From Cristatella mucedo (Eukaryota > Bryozoa > Phylactolaemata > Cristatellidae), in contig WPIO01000191.1 of NCBI GenBank assembly GCA_009760855.2, positions 280,501-344,500 on the forward strand: a DNA stretch of 64,000 nt. Reading direction: 5' to 3'. Positions 53,441 through 64,000 of this stretch are shown here, piece by piece. The translations under genes and the position numbers were made by a program. The notes below the pieces were generated by a model. The model was not told the DNA's origin. It was given only the letters and a program-made list of their open reading frames with translations, and made no database searches. Positions within the stretch are counted from its first letter, which is position 1, and each line of letters starts with the position of its first letter.

Positions 53441-55925
53441 GTGTTCGCTCCGACGATTCGCTAGAAACCGTAGCCTAGCAACCTAGTCATTAACGATTCG
53501 CCCATTACGATTACCCATACTCCGACGAAGCTGGCCGAACGAAGTGTGGCTAGCTAGTAGCAAGTGCGACATTTGAACATGCATGCAGAGGCATAGCCAA
53601 CGGGCGGGGGGCACAGGGGCACTTGCCTTCCCCCCCCCCCCAACCACCCCCACCGCCGCCTTGGGCTAAGACTAAGTGGGGCACAGTGCTGGCTTCGGCA
53701 CTTCGCTAGTAACAGTATACCTAGTATAACAGTAACCTCATTACTGATGCTTGAGACCCGACGAAGCCGGCCGAACCAAGTGTGGCTAGCTAGTAGCACG
53801 CGCAGCAACAGTACATGTGCACCCAGGCTAGGTTCCCTCGGCTGGGACGGCTGTAATGTGGTGTCACTGGCTAGGCCGGAGTCTGACCAATGGGCATAGC
53901 CGGATGTGCGGTGACGAGAAGTCACCAGGGCTCTCGCGTAAGGAAAGTTGGCCGAGTGAGTCGTGCTGTTGGAGGCTCCCGGTCTCGCCGAGCTATGCAC
54001 CTGGATTCGTGCAGGCGTGCTCCGGCGATGCGGCCACGCAGGCAAGGCAACGAGTGCCCAGGGCCCGAGCGGAGCTGGATAGCACGCTCGTTGTTGTGAG
54101 TTGTGTATTCCGCGTTCCCCGTGTAGCGTGTTCGTGACTCCCCCACTCCCCCCTCTGTGAGTTGGTGTATTTCGGCGAAAGCTCTCGACTGTGGTAGACG
54201 TCGACTCCGACTAGCCAAGCAGTTACTAAGCTAGCCGGATCTTTTACGGCGTACGCTCGTACTGTTGGAACGGAGTCGGTACAACGGCGGGACTTCGGAA
54301 GTCGACTTACCAACTAACACGTTCGTTCGAGCTTTTGTCGTCGTCTCGCACCCCTAAAGTTACTTTATGTAAGATCCCCCTTTTAGACTTATTTAGCTCC
54401 CCCCCCCCCCGTTATTGTTGGCGCATGCGATATTATTATAAAGTGGTCTAGCCTGACGGCCGCTGCTGGTCTTACCCTAGCTCAGCGGCGTGGCGAGCGG
54501 CGGCGCGGCCTGAGCATGGCGGGGCTTGGCGAGAAATGGCCTCTGACCCATGAACTCGGCTACGCATGCATGCAGAAGCAGAGCCAAGGGACAGAGGCCA
54601 GCTTCCTTGGGTTGTCCCGGTCTGAGATTCCGTTCGAGAGCACGCAGGTGCGAGTAGGAAACCCACTTCTCGACGACCTTGAACGGAGTCAAAACTGATC
54701 TCTTGCATAAGAATTTGCCTCTCGAACTAGCCGGTCGCCCATCGCGACCTCGGCAACCTAGCGCTGTCGATTATATACACGCGAAACATGGTCTGTTGCG
54801 ATGCACACGTAATCTGTTGTGCACGAGGTCAATGTTATGCACGCTAGCCTCGAGAAATGAGCGTCTCGGGGACCGGACGAACTTCGCCGTTAAGAGGCAA
54901 GGACGCGGTTCGTTAGATCCACTCCCAGACATGGACCAGACACCCGTCAGCACAAACGCGACCGCTAAAGAGAGCATTTCGTGAAAGTGGGACGCTGTCG
55001 TTCTTCTCGAAATCCTTGACTGAAAACAGCGCTCCTGCGTCTGCACAGCGACGCATTGAACCACATTCTGATTCGTTGCCCATGGCATCAGCAAAGCCCC
55101 GTCGATGCCCACCTCCTTTCCGCTTCCTTAGATAGTGTACATAGATGTCGTTTATTGCTTCTGTGCTTCCGTTTCCATTTCTCGCCCGGCCGGATCTGTT
55201 CGCAGCATACGGGCTCGGCAGCTGGAGTGTGGTCGACGGCACAGGCTGCCTTAAAATTCTGCAGTGCAGCCATATTGTAAACAGGCGATGCAGATGATTT
55301 TAAACGGGTGATGCGCATGACTAAACAGGCGGTGCAGACGATGACCTATTGACCATGACGAGCAAGGAGACACGTACCATTAGAGCGAAGGGCCTTACCG
55401 AGAAACGAACGATCAAGGTAGTCGCAGAAAAATCAACTGGATTGCAAGGATCAGTCGATGCGATACGATCCTTCATGATTCAAGGTCCTACTCCACGCAA
55501 ACACACGCAGTGCCTTGTTCGCAAGCGTCCCGACGACAAGGTTCGTCTTCGATGACGCCTATAAGATTTTGTCCGCTCACTGTCTAGTCCCTTTCTCCAT
55601 TTTCTTGCTCCGTCCTCGACCTTTCGAACGTCTTCGCTATCGGTTTCGCTTTGCGTTGTCCCGCCGGCCCTACTTCCGAGGTCACCTACGCCGACCTCCG
55701 AGATCACCTTCTTCGCCCTACGTCCTACGATATATCTACGTCCTACGATATATCTACGTCCTACGATACGACTCCTACGTGAGCAGCTCGTAGTGTACCT
55801 TAAGCTCTTACGCTATAGTGACCTGGCTGAATGATAAAATGTGAAGGACATCTGTCAAATTTTCTAGCGTCTTGAGTAGCTTGGTTTGTAAGGCAACGGT
55901 GTGAGTTTAATATAAGACATGGATC
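53441..55925. other. No gene recognised
   Basis: Several open frames of 60-160 codons on both strands without recognisable family. A direct 18-bp repeat (TACGATATATCTACGTCC, three units) lies at 55,728-55,782. Upstream exons of the GST-like gene could be here but I did not find them. Confidence 0.3.
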
Positions 55926-56190
55926 TTGAATGATAATAATAATAATGATAAGAATACACACTTGATAAAGCCCCGTCTAATAACTCAATCTCTTTCTAGG
56001 CGCTTTACATGTAATCCAAAGGAAGAATGATTGAATGGTTAGCTGTAGCGTGGTCAATAAACAACAAGAATACAAGGAATCAGGGGTGAAATACACAGAA
56101 TCAGCATGCAAGCGTGGTTAGTGTCAGCATGCACAGGCACAGAAAAGACGAATAACAGAAAGTCTCTTTAGCATAATTTTATATTCTTAT
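55925..56190 (-). mobile_element. LINE family A 3' fragment
   Basis: ATAATAATAATGATAAGAAT tail, hairpin TCTAGGCGCTTTACATG and the following 3' UTR block. Confidence 0.75.
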
Positions 56191-56259
56191 CGCGATCTTA
56201 CGGCACTACAAATATTAACTCTGCATCTTATTGGATCTCTCTCTCCCGTATCGCTGCAG

Positions 56260-56490
56260 GTTTCTTTAGCCGCCGCAGCCGCGTATGAGCTTCTGACTAA
56301 TGACGTCAAAAAGCTGGCCGGAAGAGCCTGGCTGGAGCAATGGCCGAGCCTGAAAGGTCACGCGGACAACTTTGCTTCTCTGCCTGCAGTCGTCGAGTAT
56401 CTCGCAGGCCGTCCAGCGACGCCGTTCTACCTATTGTGGGCGTGGCCTGACAGCTGCGTGACTCTTCCGACTCTCGCAGATATTCCTTAA
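56260..56490 (+). CDS. Probable glutathione S-transferase last exon
   Basis: A ctctctcccgtatcgctgcag acceptor precedes 77 in-frame codons ending in TAA. Residues WLEQWPSLKGHADNFASLPA, then VVEYLAGRPATPF, match the C-terminal helix region of GSTs (P-x-L-x-x-H ... LP-x-(I/V)-x-x-Y-L-x-x-RP-x-T-P-F). GSTs conjugate glutathione to electrophiles; this part lines the substrate site. No N-terminal thioredoxin-fold exon was found upstream, so the gene is partial or its other exons were missed. Confidence 0.55.
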   Translation, partial: VSLAAAAAYELLTNDVKKLAGRAWLEQWPSLKGHADNFASLPAVVEYLAGRPATPFYLLWAWPDSCVTLPTLADIP

Positions 56491-57383
56491 CGAAATTACA
56501 CGCCGGTGAGAATTAAATAATCACAGACACTTGTCGCATTGACTTTTATCACTGTTTGGCGTTGTGACAGGCTTAAAACTCAATCCTGTCAGAGCAAAAT
56601 GCAACTGCAGCAGGTCTCTCAAAGGGCGTGGCAGGGTTGCACTCGTTTGGCTTTTTAAGCACTTTTCTCTTTCAAGCTGTGGATGACTACGATCGGACGA
56701 ATTATATATCAAAGCATAGTGTCTAATTATTTTAAATGGTATTATTAGTAATCATAAAATAGCATAGAAATTCTGGTGAAGTAAGTCTCCAGGCACTCAA
56801 CTATGCTTGCGTAAATAAGTCTTTTCGGTCAAAGCAAATTCTCTTTGGAACCCTGCCGTTGTACACGTCATCAGTATACGGTCCTGGGGCTTTTTTTCTG
56901 AAGTCTCGGACATGTATAGCAAAATTTATCCAAGATAAATCAAGAATTATTCCAGAATCACGTCAAAAAGGCAAAGCTGAACTTGCATTTCAAAATTTAC
57001 TCTGATACGTGTACTATTACCCAAATTATGGAACTTTTTCACAATGCATCAAGCTATGTATACATTAGTATAAATGTGTGCAAGAATATTTAATTAACAT
57101 TAGTATTATTACAATGATATACAATACATAATAATATATGTAATTTATAATATTGTGATTATAACTAACATTATATAGATATTTTTTATTTACAGGAGTA
57201 AAATAAATATAAATATATCAATTATAATTATAATAATAGTAAAAATTACTACACATTCTTATATTGTAATATATATTGTGTATTAATACTAAATAAATGT
57301 ATAATTAAATGTAAATTACAAAGAATATGCTACTCTATGGTCTCCCGCGTATGCCTACACTTGCGTTAGATAATTATGTTCTA

Positions 57384-57416
<33 letters not shown>

Positions 57417-57988
57417 CATGTATCCAACTATCTATCTATCTACACTTGCGTTAGATAATTATGTTTTACTTATCTTTTCCATTTAGAGTTTCTTTGTAAT
57501 ACTTAAATACGCGAGCGTACGCTGGCGACCTCGCTGTGCAGCTCGACGTGAGCACTGCGCCCGTAGCCAATCCGACTTAGCTTCGCGAACAAACGCCGCC
57601 CGCATCGGCTGCTCGCAGTATACTTCGTGCACTCGCTTTCCGCTGAGGCATCTCGCTAACCATCAAACAGAAGTCGCCGACATTTTCTTTCCGGGGGCGT
57701 GTCCGGCGCTCTCGGATGACCTGTATGGCGTGGCTGAGCGCACTCACTAGCCCCGCGTATAGATACGTGAAAATACGCCCCACCCTTTACCTGCGCTGCC
57801 TTCTGACAGAAAACAATCACTGAGCATGCGGTCTTGCAGCTACATTTTTTCAGGCCGTTAAAACCCGGCTGTTTTATCGTGGCGCTGAGTTGTTCGGCTG
57901 GTCCAAGCATGGACGATTTTTCCTTCCTTCGCGAATGGCTATTCGTTATAAATAGTTATACATTCGCTAACGTGAATGCTACCACTAA
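56491..57988. other. AT-rich intergenic
   Basis: No gene recognised. A (TATC)n microsatellite lies at 57,389-57,440, followed by a repeat of a 30-bp segment (ACACTTGCGTTAGATAATTATGTT) on both sides of it. Confidence 0.4.
57389..57440. repeat. (CTAT)n microsatellite
   Basis: About 12 CTAT units with two interruptions. Confidence 0.9.
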
Positions 57989-57989
57989 T

Positions 57990-58155
57990 TATACTTGCAT
58001 GCTGACCCAGTGCACGTCAGCCTAACCATGTTATTCTTGTTTATTGAGCATACTACCATTGACTATTCGATCGAGCGTTCCTTTGAAGCAAATGTAAAGT
58101 GCCTAGAAAGAGACTGAGTTCTCTGAGGACACTTTATCAAGCGTGTTATTATTAG
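57990..58155 (+). mobile_element. LINE family A 3' end
   Basis: CATGTTATTCTTGTTTATTGAGCAT block, then AGTGCCTAGAAAGAGACTGAG and TTATTATTAGTATT tail, in plus orientation. Confidence 0.8.
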
Positions 58156-59029
58156 TATTCATTATAATCCCGCTCTTTTAAATATAATTTAAATACTTCT
58201 CATTGAGGCTTCACCGTCCAAACCGATCAAACACCTCTTAAACGCCGGCCATTCGTTTGTGCCTCTAACGAAGCTCAAATACCTTCTTAGTTCATATTCT
58301 CCAAAATTCATTGCACACGGACGTCAAGCAATTTCCTGAATTAAAGCCCTAAAAGAAGCTGACGATTGCCTCCCAGCAGCCTTTGCTTCGTCCGTGTAAA
58401 TTCTTGCAACTTTTCCGGCTGCCATTGCGCATGTCATGGATGACACGGTCACGTGGCTGCTTTACAGCAAGTACAAAAAGTGCCCAGAAAGAGATCGCAC
58501 TTCTCGGTGCCAGCCATATATGAACGCGTTATGATTGCCAAGTGCGACAAAAGTGAATTTTTTGCTTCTCATCTTAGTGGGTTAATAGATGAAACCGTTT
58601 GCCTTAAATAGGAAACTCTCATTGAGTTCAGGGTGGCTCATAATTTGCTTCGTAATAGCTCTTCGGGTGCTATACAAATGAATTATATTCTGCTTTCCCT
58701 AGCTCATTAGAACCACTTTGTGGAACTCACTTTCGCGACCTCCGGTAGCCCCTGGGGCACTAACTCCGAATGCACACAGGCAGAACTTCCTGTAGCTCAC
58801 TGGCACCACTTCCTGTTGAATTGCGACTGAAACATGGGAGTTCAATACTGCAGCCCAGCATGTACGACGGTACGCTAAGCAGGCGGCAGGTAATCGGCTG
58901 CTTACGGGCCCTGTACCTCACTCAAGCGCTAATATTCGAGGTACTTAGCCAGCAATAAACAACTCATCTACTGAAACCAGCTAAATAGCAGCACCTCATT
59001 AGCTGGAAAGTCAGCCCAGAGTGGCCAAC
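58156..59029. other. Intergenic, nothing assigned
   Basis: Only a decayed SINE-like tail near 58,660-58,690 (GGGTGCTATACAAATGAATTAT). Confidence 0.35.
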
Positions 59030-59430
59030 AGTTTACCACTACCTCGTACAAACTTCAAATCCTTTGGAGACCGTGCATTTAGTTCGTATGCTCCTAAAGC
59101 CTGGAAATCCCTTCCGTCCTGCGTCAGAACATTCCCTTACCTGACCACAATTTAAAAGGAACTTGAAAACACACCTATTTAGGGCAGCATTTCGTGGGTC
59201 CCTGTGATTCGTCCTTGATGTGCTTATTCGTGCTGACACTGTGCATGCTGCCACTAATCACATTTGCATGCTGATCGTGTGCATGTCACCCCTAACCATG
59301 CTATTTATTTTGTTTGTTTATTAAGCATGATATTACTCACCATTCAATTGCATTTCCCTTTGCAGCCAATTTAAAGCGCCTAGAAAGAGATTGAGTTCTC
59401 TGAGGGTGCATTATCAAGTGCATTATTATG
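59030..59430 (+). mobile_element. LINE family A 3' fragment
   Basis: Encodes the reverse transcriptase C-terminal block (SFGDRAFSSYAPKAWKSLP-like, frameshifted), then the 3' UTR and the hairpin GCGCCTAGAAAGAGATTGAG, ending TTATTATGATTATT. Confidence 0.85.
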
Positions 59431-59439
59431 ATTATTATG

Positions 59440-59467
59440 ATATATATATATATATATATATAATCAT

Positions 59468-59516
<49 letters not shown>
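59440..59516. repeat. (TA)n microsatellite
   Basis: TA runs split by a short ATCATAATA segment. Confidence 0.95.
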
Positions 59517-59518
<2 letters not shown>

Positions 59519-59649
59519 CGTTATATATTAGCTGCCAGCAGATGGTTGCCTTTAGACCATTTTATGGCTGAAAAGCTTCGGCTTCTTTTGTCAGCGCCAC
59601 ATCCCACAGCATATCCAGAGCCCATCCCATAAAAGAGCAATTATAAATA

Positions 59650-60120
59650 AATTGCTCTGCTAGAGAAGCCAGTCAGTCGGCAGCCACGACGTCTGCTGCG
59701 CTGCTGCTGCTGCTGCCGCAGGCTTCCCCTGAGTATTCGGCAAGCAGTAAAACGGCTTAGTTTTTAATGTCGCTGATCCAACAGTTTGGGAACACGAGCT
59801 TCGCTCCACAAAGGCACAAATCAATGAGTGGGAAAGCACCAGCTTCAAAGATTAAAGCGCACGTGCAGTTTCACTGCAGAAGAGCTCATTACAAATGAGC
59901 AGGCCCTGGATTTCATTGCGACTGGTGACTCTACTGCCGGCAGCAGCAGTGTACTATTCATGCTGAAGCGCTGCCGCTGCCCGGAACTCTAGGAAATGTC
60001 CTTGCTTGGGTAATTGTGTAATGTCCTTGGATAATTATGAACTGAGCGATTCCCAGGGTAAATCCGAACCAAGTAAATACGAGTACAACAGACTTAGGCC
60101 GGCACAGCAGCTGCTAGTCT
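59650..60120. repeat. Downstream flank of RNF14 copy 2, duplicated from 41.3-41.8 kb
   Basis: Shares long near-identical stretches with 41,340-41,809, including CGCTGATCCAACAGTTTGGGAACACGAGC in plus reading, so the duplication reaches beyond the 3' end of the gene. Confidence 0.85.
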
Positions 60121-60345
60121 TCAAAATTCATCAGACTGGTCTGTGGCATAACCTTCGTTATCCTCACCGTCGTCGTCGTTGCCCACATCTTCTATCTCGT
60201 CATTCCATTCGTCCGGAAACAGTGCACAACGAGCCGACCCCTTATAATGGCTGTACGGGTTGATCCTGGGCAGAAGCTGTCCACACAGCCAGCAGAAGTA
60301 GGCGTGGCACTTGTTGCACGTCATCTTGTTGCAGCCGTCGTTCTT
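60121..60345 (-). CDS. RNF14-like copy 2, exon 6
   Basis: 75 codons with stop; RING2 Cys/His ligands intact; acceptor tgctcag at 60,346. Confidence 0.85.
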   Translation of the reverse strand, partial: KNDGCNKMTCNKCHAYFCWLCGQLLPRINPYSHYKGSARCALFPDEWNDEIEDVGNDDDGEDNEGYATDQSDEF

Positions 60346-61177
60346 CTGAGCATGAAAAAAAATGAGACATCGATGGAGCAGCTTCGTTGAGCACCGCAGA
60401 GCGGCAGAGGGGGCCACAGGGCGTCAACAACGCAAGGCGCCACACAGTGCACCACTGAGGTGCATCGACGGAGTCAGCAGCCAGTGAAGAAGAATTCGCA
60501 GACACCATCCTGCCTGACACTTCCACGAGACCTATGCCTCCTGTCTAGACGCGATAGCCCACGATTTAAGGTGCTCGCACTTAACGGCCGAGTTTGTGGG
60601 TTCGAATCCTGCCGTGGGCAATCCTTTACAGCCGTTTGCAAGCGGTGGCAATCGCCATTAAGGCTCTTCTGCTGCTATATTAAGAAGGCTGTTAAATAAG
60701 CTAATAAACTATTATAGCACTAGTACGAAAGTGTATTGCAGTTACAAATAACCAAATTTTGCAATTTTGCAAAAGAAAAGAACCGAGAAAAAACATCCTG
60801 TCCTTAGATTCCACGTGATTTCGATCCAGCAAGTTTTAAGAATAGTAATAATAATTTAACGATATTAAGAATTTTTCTACTGCACTCCCTTGTAACATGA
60901 CTTTTTGCAGGTGGTTCACAACTCTAGCAAGAGAGGCAACAGCCAAGCAATATACGACAAGCAATATATCACGACGAGCAACATATCATGCTTAGGCAAG
61001 CATTCACAGCACCCGGGTATGAAATTTAAAGCCTCTTTGTAATTACTATAGCAAAGCTGCACTTTGCTGTCTGCTCACAGAACAATGTACAACAACAGTT
61101 TACACATGTATAAGCATGTTATAGATGATAACGTCAAGTATAATAACAATAAAGCAATATATATATATACATACATT

Positions 61178-61210
<33 letters not shown>

Positions 61211-62981
61211 GTGTATATGTATATATTGCTTTATGCAATGTATATATATATATTGCTTTATTAATTATATATATATATATATATTACCACCCACAGATAG
61301 TACATCTTTGAGTCACTTAACCGTAACTTAACCGTAACTTAGACAATAGGCACGTCAACAGAGCGATCAAAGCAAGCTCAACAGCAGGCATTGACAGGAC
61401 AACTTGCACAGCAGAAGCTTCGGAAAAAAATGCTGCACTTCAAGGGTCACCAGAAGACGTCATCAGAAGACGACATTGAGCTTTAGATGCTGATGGGAAT
61501 AAAAGGGGCAGAAAGGGGCAGGAGGTACTCGAATTCTGCCAGGCGGCTGCTGCAATAGTGGCGGCTGGCCGAGCCTCGTTCTGCAGCTCGCCTCCAGCCA
61601 CGAGCCCTGCCCACGCTGCTCGACGAGCCTCAGACACCTCGCACGCTCCCCTGCGCACCCCGGGGGGCGCCTTGCCCTCTGTCCCCCTCGCCCTTGACCC
61701 GGCGGCCTCGGCACGCTCTGCACGCTCACCTCGATGCCGCTTTTGCACTGTGGGCAGCGCTTGCAGTTTTTGTCGATCCACTGAAGGGTGTGGCTCTCCT
61801 CCAGCACGTTGCGCACGGCCCTCTTGCCATAGCGCAGCTCCAGAGCCTGCCGGTCCTCGTTGCTGCCCGTCATGAGCTTCTGCCGTATCTCCAGCAGGAA
61901 TGCTGCAAGGCAGAGGCGCATGCGAGGCGTGAGAGCAGGGCATCGTACAACCGCCTGCCACGTGACTCGACCCTTCGGTCATGACACGTGACTCTACCAA
62001 TCGGCCGTGGCCAGGGTGACAGATCATAGACTTGGGCAAGCCACGACACGGCGCTGCCAAGAACACGCAGCTTCGGGGCAGTGCAACTTTGCACAGTTGG
62101 TGCCTGCTTTGGTCACGGCTCGGTTACCCTTTGTTAAAGTAAAGCGGAGCAGAATCCGTGCAAGCACTCTACTCTCGCGCCACAGCAGCTGGCTCAGCTT
62201 CACTGGACGATTACCAATGCCACGTCACAGATTCGAAAAGAAAACCGGAAAAGTGGGGTCGCTCGAAGGCGAGGCGCGGCTTGCCTGCAGCAAATCTGAG
62301 GGCAGTTTTTTATTTTTAATTCCATAAGAATTTCCTCTAACCCATAAAGGCAGCTACTGGGGAAGCAACTGCAGAAACTCTAGCCTCTCCAGCTCGGCCG
62401 TCTCGGCCTAATGCTCGGCTCGGCTAGCAGCGATTTTCACTAGGTGGCCCAATAGGTGACGAGATGAGGCCTGCAGAGGGCCAGGGCACTTTGCTTCCAC
62501 ACTGGGGCGCCAAGTGCAGCACTCCAGCCAAAAAGAACAAGTGCGAGCGAACGAGCAAACACCAAAACCGGGCACCAGATAGCAGACGGTCCGAGCGTTG
62601 ATGAGGTCGGCATGCAAAAAGCTACCGCGTAAGAACAGACCAAGCAAGATGCCAGCCAGCACCAGACAGTCCGCGAGCGAGGCACGCCTCCACAAGAGCC
62701 GAGCGAGGGACTCGAGAGAGTGATGCCAGCAGTGCCAGCAGCAGCGACTCACCGCTGGCAATGTTGCAAGGCGACAGGGCGTGGTACGCCCTCCTGCACA
62801 GGCAGCAGAAGACAAAGTTGCAGTTGTCGCACGAGGCCATGTTGTTGATGTCAGCATCTCGCACGGCAGGGTGCTGGCAGTGTGGACGAGGGCAGTATTC
62901 GATGTCTCGCCTTGAGTCGAGAGTGCGCTGCCGCAGCAGCCTCTCGTACTTGTCGTACAGCTCCGGCACGAGCTCCTTAAC
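60121..62981 (-). CDS. Second RNF14-like copy, exons 4-6 (5' part outside window)
   Basis: Exons 62,981-62,753, 61,902-61,730 and 60,345-60,121, with the same splice sites and phases as the first copy. Domains: IBR (IEYCPRPHCQHPAVRDADIN, CNFVFCCLCRRAYHALSPC), then CKRCPQCKSGIE and GCNKMTCNKCHAYFCWLC of RING2. Differences include one extra codon in exon 4, HG to HA after the IBR Tyr, and a shorter acidic tail (DNEGYATDQSDEF). Open throughout, so it may be functional if the 5' exons lie beyond 64,000. Confidence 0.85.
60550..60700 (+). repeat. tRNA-derived SINE (orthologous to 42,391)
   Basis: Same insertion as in copy 1, with GTGGGTTCGAATCCTGCC as B box. Confidence 0.8.
61157..61285. repeat. 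(TA)n-rich microsatellites
   Basis: Alternating TA with TATG interruptions, and two TTGCTTTAT insertions between runs. Confidence 0.95.
61730..61902 (-). CDS. RNF14-like copy 2, exon 5
   Basis: 173 bp, as in copy 1; LELRYGKRAVRNVLEESHTL, CKRCPQC. Confidence 0.85.
62753..62981 (-). CDS. RNF14-like copy 2, exon 4 (IBR)
   Basis: 229 bp, one codon longer than in copy 1; cag acceptor and gtgagt donor conserved. Confidence 0.85.
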
Positions 62982-62998
62982 CTGGGCGGCCATGTAGT

Positions 62999-64000
62999 AA
63001 CAATGGCAACCACGGCGCCGATAGCAGTCAAATGCAGGCAGCAGCTGAAGGCAAACATTTCCTTCACAGCCACACAAGCGATTGAACGATTGATGTCGCA
63101 CAAGAGCTTGCGAATGCAGGCGCACGAGATCGCACCCTAGCAGTGGTTTAGACCCCAGATTAGAGAGAGATTTCAGACCGATGACGTTCAACAGGCATCG
63201 GCCGCCCTGTAACGAGTCCGGTAAGGCTTTAGAGTGCATCGTAACTCGGCTGGATTTGTGCTAACCCCCTACTTTTTTGTTGCAATCTATTTGCTATGTC
63301 TCAAGCTGCTGCAATACCCAATCGCTATATAGGCTATCACTTTGAAGAAAATGATGCACAGTTGTACCCATGATTTCATCCCTTCCTGCCTGCCAGCTCT
63401 CATAACTTCGTTGCAGCATGTGAAGCTGATAATTGCACTTTGATGGATGCAGGAAACTGTCTCAAATTGAATGAGGATAGAACAGCCCTAGTAACAATGG
63501 GCATACCGTGTGCTAGTAATAAATTGGCAAACATATACCTCAAATTGACTCGGCCAGCCCATTGCTTGTCTAATACGTGATGCTGCTGTCACCAACTACT
63601 CGGAATTCAGGTGTCGCCTCCGTCAGCTGCCTTGATTTTCAAAGCTACATTTAGAAGATAGCATCCACAGCTATCCATCAGTATGATCCCCATTTCTGGT
63701 TAGAAACTGTCTTTTGCAGTGGCTTGCAAAAAAATTAATGAGCTCATTCGTTCTGTTTTTGTGAGGTTATTGCAATTCCCTCTTGGCTGGGCTACCGAAA
63801 AAAGCCACTAGGCCAGTGAAGCTGGTGATGAATATGGCTGCAAGGCTAGCTTACAAATCTTAGAGGTTAGGCGTAGTATTACAAAAATTGACTCATTAGG
63901 AGTCGCCCATATCATGTACTTGCAAACCTTCCGACCTGCTGAATGGCACACCTACAGTTAGCAAAAAACCCTTGAGCTCGGCTTGTCTGTCACCAACGTC
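62999..64000. repeat. Duplicated intron 3 block
   Basis: Near-identical to 46,148-47,180; runs off the window end. Confidence 0.9.

Noticed and set aside
57389-57480. CRISPR-like repeat spacing around the CTAT run
   Set aside because: Just two copies of a short segment flanking a microsatellite; no array.
60550-60640. Possible tRNA gene
   Set aside because: It has an A/B-box-like promoter but no full cloverleaf, and recurs at several sites with a common tail: a SINE.

Overview
The window is animal nuclear DNA carrying an integrated virus-like element. The host part has spliced genes with GT-AG introns (an RNF14-like RBR ubiquitin ligase, its partial tandem duplicate, a TRIM-type RING/B-box gene and a probable glutathione S-transferase last exon). 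It is crowded with two non-LTR retrotransposon families, tRNA-derived SINEs, small DNA transposons and microsatellites. This fits an invertebrate metazoan; I cannot name the phylum from sequence alone. Layout: 1-12.48 kb is host, with a TRIM-like gene on the minus strand (first coding exon 8,728-9,816, propeller exon 1,073-2,134) and an intron full of LINE and SINE fragments. From about 12.49 to 36.0 kb lies a visibly AT-rich, gene-dense block that is a Maverick/Polinton (adintovirus-like) element. From 36.0 to 41.1 kb are nested transposons and a 3 kb L2/CR1-like LINE. From 41.8 to 52.3 kb is a complete six-exon RNF14-like gene (minus). From 52.4 to 59.5 kb is mostly repeat and unassigned sequence plus the GST-like exon. 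From 59.6 to 64 kb is a second, tandemly duplicated RNF14 copy (exons 4-6 visible). The Polinton-like element carries a full set for replication, integration and virion assembly: protein-primed family B DNA polymerase, retroviral-type integrase, FtsK/HerA-type packaging ATPase, adenain-type protease, double-jelly-roll major capsid protein, three tandem penton/minor-capsid-like genes, a phospholipase A2 domain protein of parvovirus/adintovirus type, and a putative protease-cleaved membrane-active minor protein. Accessory genes include a YqaJ-type exonuclease, an HNH-AP2 homing endonuclease, zinc-binding proteins, a two-membrane-segment protein and a family of small paralogous proteins. Five genes encode phage-tail-fibre-like repeat proteins, four at the left end and one toward the right. 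Most element genes begin a few bases after a TATATAG(A/G)AA motif, which looks like a shared promoter. Many element genes are broken by one-base frameshifts, mostly in A or T runs, and by a few in-frame stops, TGA being the most common. A host TRIM exon shows the same kind of break, so some breaks may be sequence error rather than decay. A 3' fragment of the resident LINE sits inside the polymerase gene, showing that the element is chromosomal.
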